From Legionella feeleii (GTDB lineage Bacteria > Pseudomonadota > Gammaproteobacteria > Legionellales > Legionellaceae), in the NCBI RefSeq assembly GCF_001467625.1, contig NZ_LNYB01000085.1, forward strand, positions 382,651 through 446,650: a stretch of DNA of 64,000 nt, written 5' to 3'. Of this stretch, positions 61,150 through 64,000 are shown piece by piece. The notes under the pieces were generated by a model. The model did not search any database and was not told the DNA's origin. It saw only the letters and a program-made list of their open reading frames with translations. Positions within the stretch are counted from its first letter, which is position 1; every line of letters begins with the position of its first letter. The translations under genes were made by a program, and so were the position numbers.

Positions 61150-62325
61150 TTATGCAGAAGGAATACGTTTATAAATAACTCTGCCTCCAATCGAGATTGG
61201 GATAGAGGCTAAATTTCCACTTTTTATTGCCTCACGGATTTTTAACTCACTCGGGTCTTGATTTATTACAAAGTTACAAGAAGTTAACTCATCCGGAAGC
61301 TTAGTAGTATTAAATAATTTAGAAAGTTTAAAATCATTACACTTTAGGCCGGAGGCACATTCAAATATCGAGTCTCTTTTTTCAGTATCAAACCCAAGAC
61401 AAAAATCTGCCCCCGCTAATTTGACATCAGAAAAAAGCCATATGTAATTTTTCTTTCCAGCATTAAAAGTAGCCTTTCCAAATTTACTGGACTCCAAATT
61501 GGCAGCAAGAAAATCTACTTCTGTTAATTTGGCATTAGTAAAATTTGTCTGAGTTAAATTGGCATTGGAAAAATACACATTTCTAAGGTTAGAATTTCTA
61601 AAATTCGCCTCTGTCAGATCAGCACCATTAAAATCTATATTTTCTAATATACTGCCCTCAAAATTTACATAGGCTAACTTCCCTCCAGATAAATCCACAT
61701 TTACCAAATGAATATGAGATAAATCAAGACTATCAGAAGAAGTATGAGGTATGTCGTATTCTCCTTCGACTACAAAATTTAAGATTGCTTGAATATCAGT
61801 TTGAATATTTTCATTATATAGAAATCTTTTGTCATTAGAGTGAATGGAGCGATGGTTTTTTACATAAGAAATTAACGTATGGAGAACTGGCCAATAAAAA
61901 TCCTTATTAGTTCGAGCCAAATTTTCTAAAGCATAGATTCCTCCGACTCTAACTTCTAGCTGAGGTGATGCTAATGTATTTAACATCGCTGCAAAAGTTT
62001 CATTCTCAAGCTTGCTCTCAGTTATCTTCAAATTTAATATGTTGGCTTGAAGATTTTGATTTCCGCTAGTTCTAATCTGTTCTAACTCTTGTCCCCCAAG
62101 ATAAAAAGTGGCAACTACTCCAAAAACTTTAAAAAATTGAATAAGCGAATATCCTTGTTCATTTTCATTATTAGAATTTAATAGAAACAACGTTCCGGTA
62201 AGAATTCCGACAAACCAAACTAGGGAAAATTTAGAATTAGCACTTATTACCTGATACAAAAAAATTAAAAAGCCAAATATGAAAACAACATAAATCGTTG
62301 TCTTGGAATTTATTAACTTGTTCAT
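61150..62325 (-). CDS. Pentapeptide-repeat protein with two N-terminal membrane segments
   Basis: A 391-residue protein. Residues 8-50 form two hydrophobic helices (TTIYVVFIFGFLIFLYQVI, LVWFVGILTGTLFLL). Residues 205-275 have about 14 A(D/N)Lxx-type pentapeptides (LSGGKLAYVNFEGSILENIDF, GADLTEANFRNSNLRNVYF), giving a right-handed quadrilateral beta-helix. A C-terminal region has several Cys. GAGG precedes the ATG. Similar membrane pentapeptide proteins occur in mobile elements; function unknown, possibly element maintenance or signalling. Confidence 0.8.
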   Translation of the reverse strand: MNKLINSKTTIYVVFIFGFLIFLYQVISANSKFSLVWFVGILTGTLFLLNSNNENEQGYSLIQFFKVFGVVATFYLGGQELEQIRTSGNQNLQANILNLKITESKLENETFAAMLNTLASPQLEVRVGGIYALENLARTNKDFYWPVLHTLISYVKNHRSIHSNDKRFLYNENIQTDIQAILNFVVEGEYDIPHTSSDSLDLSHIHLVNVDLSGGKLAYVNFEGSILENIDFNGADLTEANFRNSNLRNVYFSNANLTQTNFTNAKLTEVDFLAANLESSKFGKATFNAGKKNYIWLFSDVKLAGADFCLGFDTEKRDSIFECASGLKCNDFKLSKLFNTTKLPDELTSCNFVINQDPSELKIREAIKSGNLASIPISIGGRVIYKRIPSA

Positions 62326-62776
62326 TTCCTCTAGCCTACTAGCTACAATTACATGCCATTAATGAGAACACATGCTATCACATAAAATTTTTACACTCAT
62401 ATGATACCGTTTCAATCCAAATATTGGCTTACTTTACAAAACTAAGGGCTAAGTCTTTCATTATCCAAAGAGAACAAGAAAGGCATACACCATGATTTAT
62501 TAAATATAACAATATGATTTTTAAATATATTTAATTAAAATCACTTTCTTGCTCTGATAACCTCTAATAAGAAATCAATCTTAATTTTTAACAACAGCCA
62601 TAAAGTAAACTAAGTTTACAAAAAATTTTATTCAGCATAGGATTAACCGTTACTAATTCCCTATCTCCTATTTTTTAGGGGAATGAACATTCACTTAGGC
62701 TAAGCGATGAAAACAAAAATCGAACTACTGTTTCATATAAAGGCTTAGGCTTCCTATCGAATTAGAAAATGTAGGC
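62326..62776. other. AT-rich intergenic stretch in the island
   Basis: No gene, tRNA or strong repeat is seen. Base composition is notably AT-rich, including a run of about 40 bases near 62505-62545 that is almost all A and T. It must carry divergent promoters for the pentapeptide and XRE genes but none stands out. Confidence 0.4.
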
Positions 62777-63112
62777 ATGATTAAATTCAATGATGAATGG
62801 CTTCCGAAAATTGATGGCCAGTATATTGCCGATGAAATAATAAAAAAATTAGCTATTCAAAAAGAGAGATTAACTGGCAATCAAGTTAAATACATTCGCT
62901 CTTATTTTTCTATGCCCCAGCCAGAATTTGGCAAAACAGTGGTTCATGAATCACACTCAGCTGTCCGTAAATGGGAAAAGTGTAGGGATGAGATAACCAC
63001 TATGAATGAAAATACCGAGCACAGATTTACATTATTGAACAGACACAGACTAAGACCCAAGCCGAACAAGAGAATTTCTATTCAAATTTTAAAAAAAGCA
63101 AAGTATTTGTGA
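62777..63112 (+). CDS. XRE-type helix-turn-helix protein (antitoxin-like)
   Basis: A 111-residue protein. The middle carries a helix-turn-helix of the HigA/MqsA type (RLTGNQVKYIRSYFSMPQPEFGKTV, then HSAVRKWE), where LTGxxVxxIRxxxxMxQxEF is the usual start. The C-terminus is basic. No toxin gene lies beside it, so it may be an orphan antitoxin or a transcription regulator of the island. The ribosome-binding site is weak (TAGG). Confidence 0.7.
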   Translation: MIKFNDEWLPKIDGQYIADEIIKKLAIQKERLTGNQVKYIRSYFSMPQPEFGKTVVHESHSAVRKWEKCRDEITTMNENTEHRFTLLNRHRLRPKPNKRISIQILKKAKYL

Positions 63113-63784
63113 ATGCTGAACGCAAAAATCCCAAGCCAATTCGATTAAATCTCTGTGCATAATTGCTCACCCCCTGATTTTGATTTAGATTAAAGCGTGA
63201 CAATTTGTCACAGTTTGAAAATAACTTGATATAAATTCAATCAATAACAGGTAGAAAAAACCTTTGACAAACACTCCGATTTAAATAAACATCATCAATA
63301 GATGACCATTAAATTAAACCTGCACCACAATTTTTTAACTCCCCAAATCAATGAGCCTAAATCCGTCCAAAACAAGGCCGACCTTAACCCGACACATCAA
63401 CCCGGCACAAACCCGACATAGCAAGATTCAGTACTGGCAAGGAGAAAAAACCTGTCGAATCTAAAAACCAGACAAAGTGAAACTCTCTAGGCCGACCCAC
63501 CTCATAACTCCAGATCTTTTATTTATGTTTTTACGCGCGCGAGGAAAAATTTTTTTAAACAATTTTGAACAAAAATAACCAATTGCCAATGTAAAAACTT
63601 CTCAGTAAAAAAATATAAAGTTCATTGAATATCATTTAGTATCAAACTCATTTTCCCTATTGACACTCTCCACGGATTTCCTAGAATGAATCAAGTTTAA
63701 TGCATCTTGGTTATCTAAATGTCATCGATTGATAGCGTTTGATATCAATTGAAATAAAAATACAGGGTTAAAACAGGAGTAAAA
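63113..63784. other. Long non-coding stretch in the island with short repeats
   Basis: No gene is seen in 670 bases. At about 63386-63422 the motif AACCCGACA/AACCCGGCA occurs three times in tandem with 11-13 base spacing. GATATC-containing repeats appear at 63630-63760, including one (63738-63752) identical and inverted to a site beside the integrase. 63711-63742 is shared with 50988-51019. It could hold an origin, oriT or regulator sites. Confidence 0.45.
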
Positions 63785-63946
63785 ATGGATTTCTTATTCG
63801 TCACCACATACGAACTGGATGCACTCAGTGAAATCCCGTTAATCCAGAGAGTAGTCTACCTCATGGGACTCCGCCCTTATATGGATAGAAAGACCTTTAT
63901 CGTAGGCATCAGAGTTATGCTCGAATCTGGTGTATGTGAAAAATAA
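63785..63946 (+). CDS. Short conserved-looking ORF (53 residues) of the island
   Basis: A frame reading MDFLFVTTYELDALSEIPLI...GVCEK. AGGAG lies six bases before the ATG, and the composition is protein-like. I recall similar N-termini in proteins of Legionella integrative elements, usually longer (after GIR a continuation with ISYQSL), so this may be a truncated form. The downstream sequence in other frames does not clearly continue it. Function unknown. Confidence 0.45.
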   Translation: MDFLFVTTYELDALSEIPLIQRVVYLMGLRPYMDRKTFIVGIRVMLESGVCEK

Positions 63947-64000
63947 ATTAGGTGGCGTATCCTGTTGATTGTTCGCCAAGAACATAATCAACAAAAGGAA

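Larger units (their letters stand above)
58676..64000 (+). mobile_element. One end of a genomic island integrated at tRNA-Pro
   Basis: The island starts at the tRNA fragment and continues past the window's right edge. Contents so far are integrase, BRO-domain protein, pentapeptide protein, XRE-type regulator, a short ORF, and long AT-rich non-coding stretches with short palindromic repeats. Legionella conjugative islands such as Trb-1 are known to use a tRNA-Pro site. No conjugation genes are visible within the window. Confidence 0.7.

Noticed and set aside
62777..63112. Type II toxin-antitoxin pair
   Set aside because: No toxin-sized gene lies on either side; only an antitoxin-like HTH protein is seen.

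Overview
The window most likely comes from a Legionella species or a close relative in the Legionellaceae. It has two DotI/IcmL-like genes, a pair of Pht-type nucleoside transporters beside thymidine kinase, a CsrA-sequestering small RNA with a GacA/LetA-type upstream box, and several eukaryote-like or host-directed candidate proteins (calpain-like and caspase-like proteases, a DUF4116 protein, a large membrane protein of effector type). The DNA is AT-rich and genes are separated by many small hairpins. No database search could be run, so family calls rest on motifs and remembered family members.

Layout. Positions 1-7871 are mostly housekeeping on the minus strand: a truncated IcmL-like gene, hslVU, zur, deoB, two MFS/Pht transporters and tdk. 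The last four form a thymidine/deoxynucleoside salvage group. Positions 7936-8295 hold three tandem copies of a palindromic element of about 120 bp. Positions 8.3-31 kb are a mosaic: alcohol dehydrogenase, candidate clan CD protease, multicopper oxidase, AAA ATPase, calpain-like protease, large membrane protein, a divergent histidine kinase/LuxR pair, APH-type kinase, carbonic anhydrase with an extra C-terminal domain, an exported pair that may act on peptidoglycan, hemerythrin, small membrane proteins, a second IcmL-like protein and a tautomerase.

Positions 31-40 kb hold a BON-domain protein, a frameshifted DUF4442 gene, a GT87-like membrane glycosyltransferase, and a tight four-gene operon of C39-like peptidase, RimK-like ATP-grasp ligase, GCS2-type carboxylate-amine ligase and N-formylglutamate amidohydrolase. 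Downstream lies a small gene for a peptide with a double-glycine leader, so this area could make a modified peptide or peptide-like metabolite. Positions 40-48 kb carry cytochrome c, phosphoketolase, a LOG protein, the Rsm-type sRNA, and an MCE lipid-transport cassette bounded by the sRNA and a partial copy of its 3' end. Positions 48-53 kb hold a secreted Asp-box repeat protein with an outer-membrane barrel protein, then NsrR and a nitric-oxide detoxification pair (truncated haemoglobin plus ferredoxin-reductase) with a near-perfect NsrR box.

Positions 53-58.2 kb carry a coiled-coil regulator, small exported proteins, the DUF4116 protein and an exported glutaminase. A decayed REP-associated tyrosine transposase sits between two inverted REP-like palindromes at 58.25-58.47 kb. 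At 58676 the 3' half of a proline tRNA marks an attachment site. From there to the end the window is one end of a genomic island with a P4-type integrase, a BRO-domain protein, a pentapeptide-repeat protein, an XRE-type regulator and a short conserved-looking ORF.
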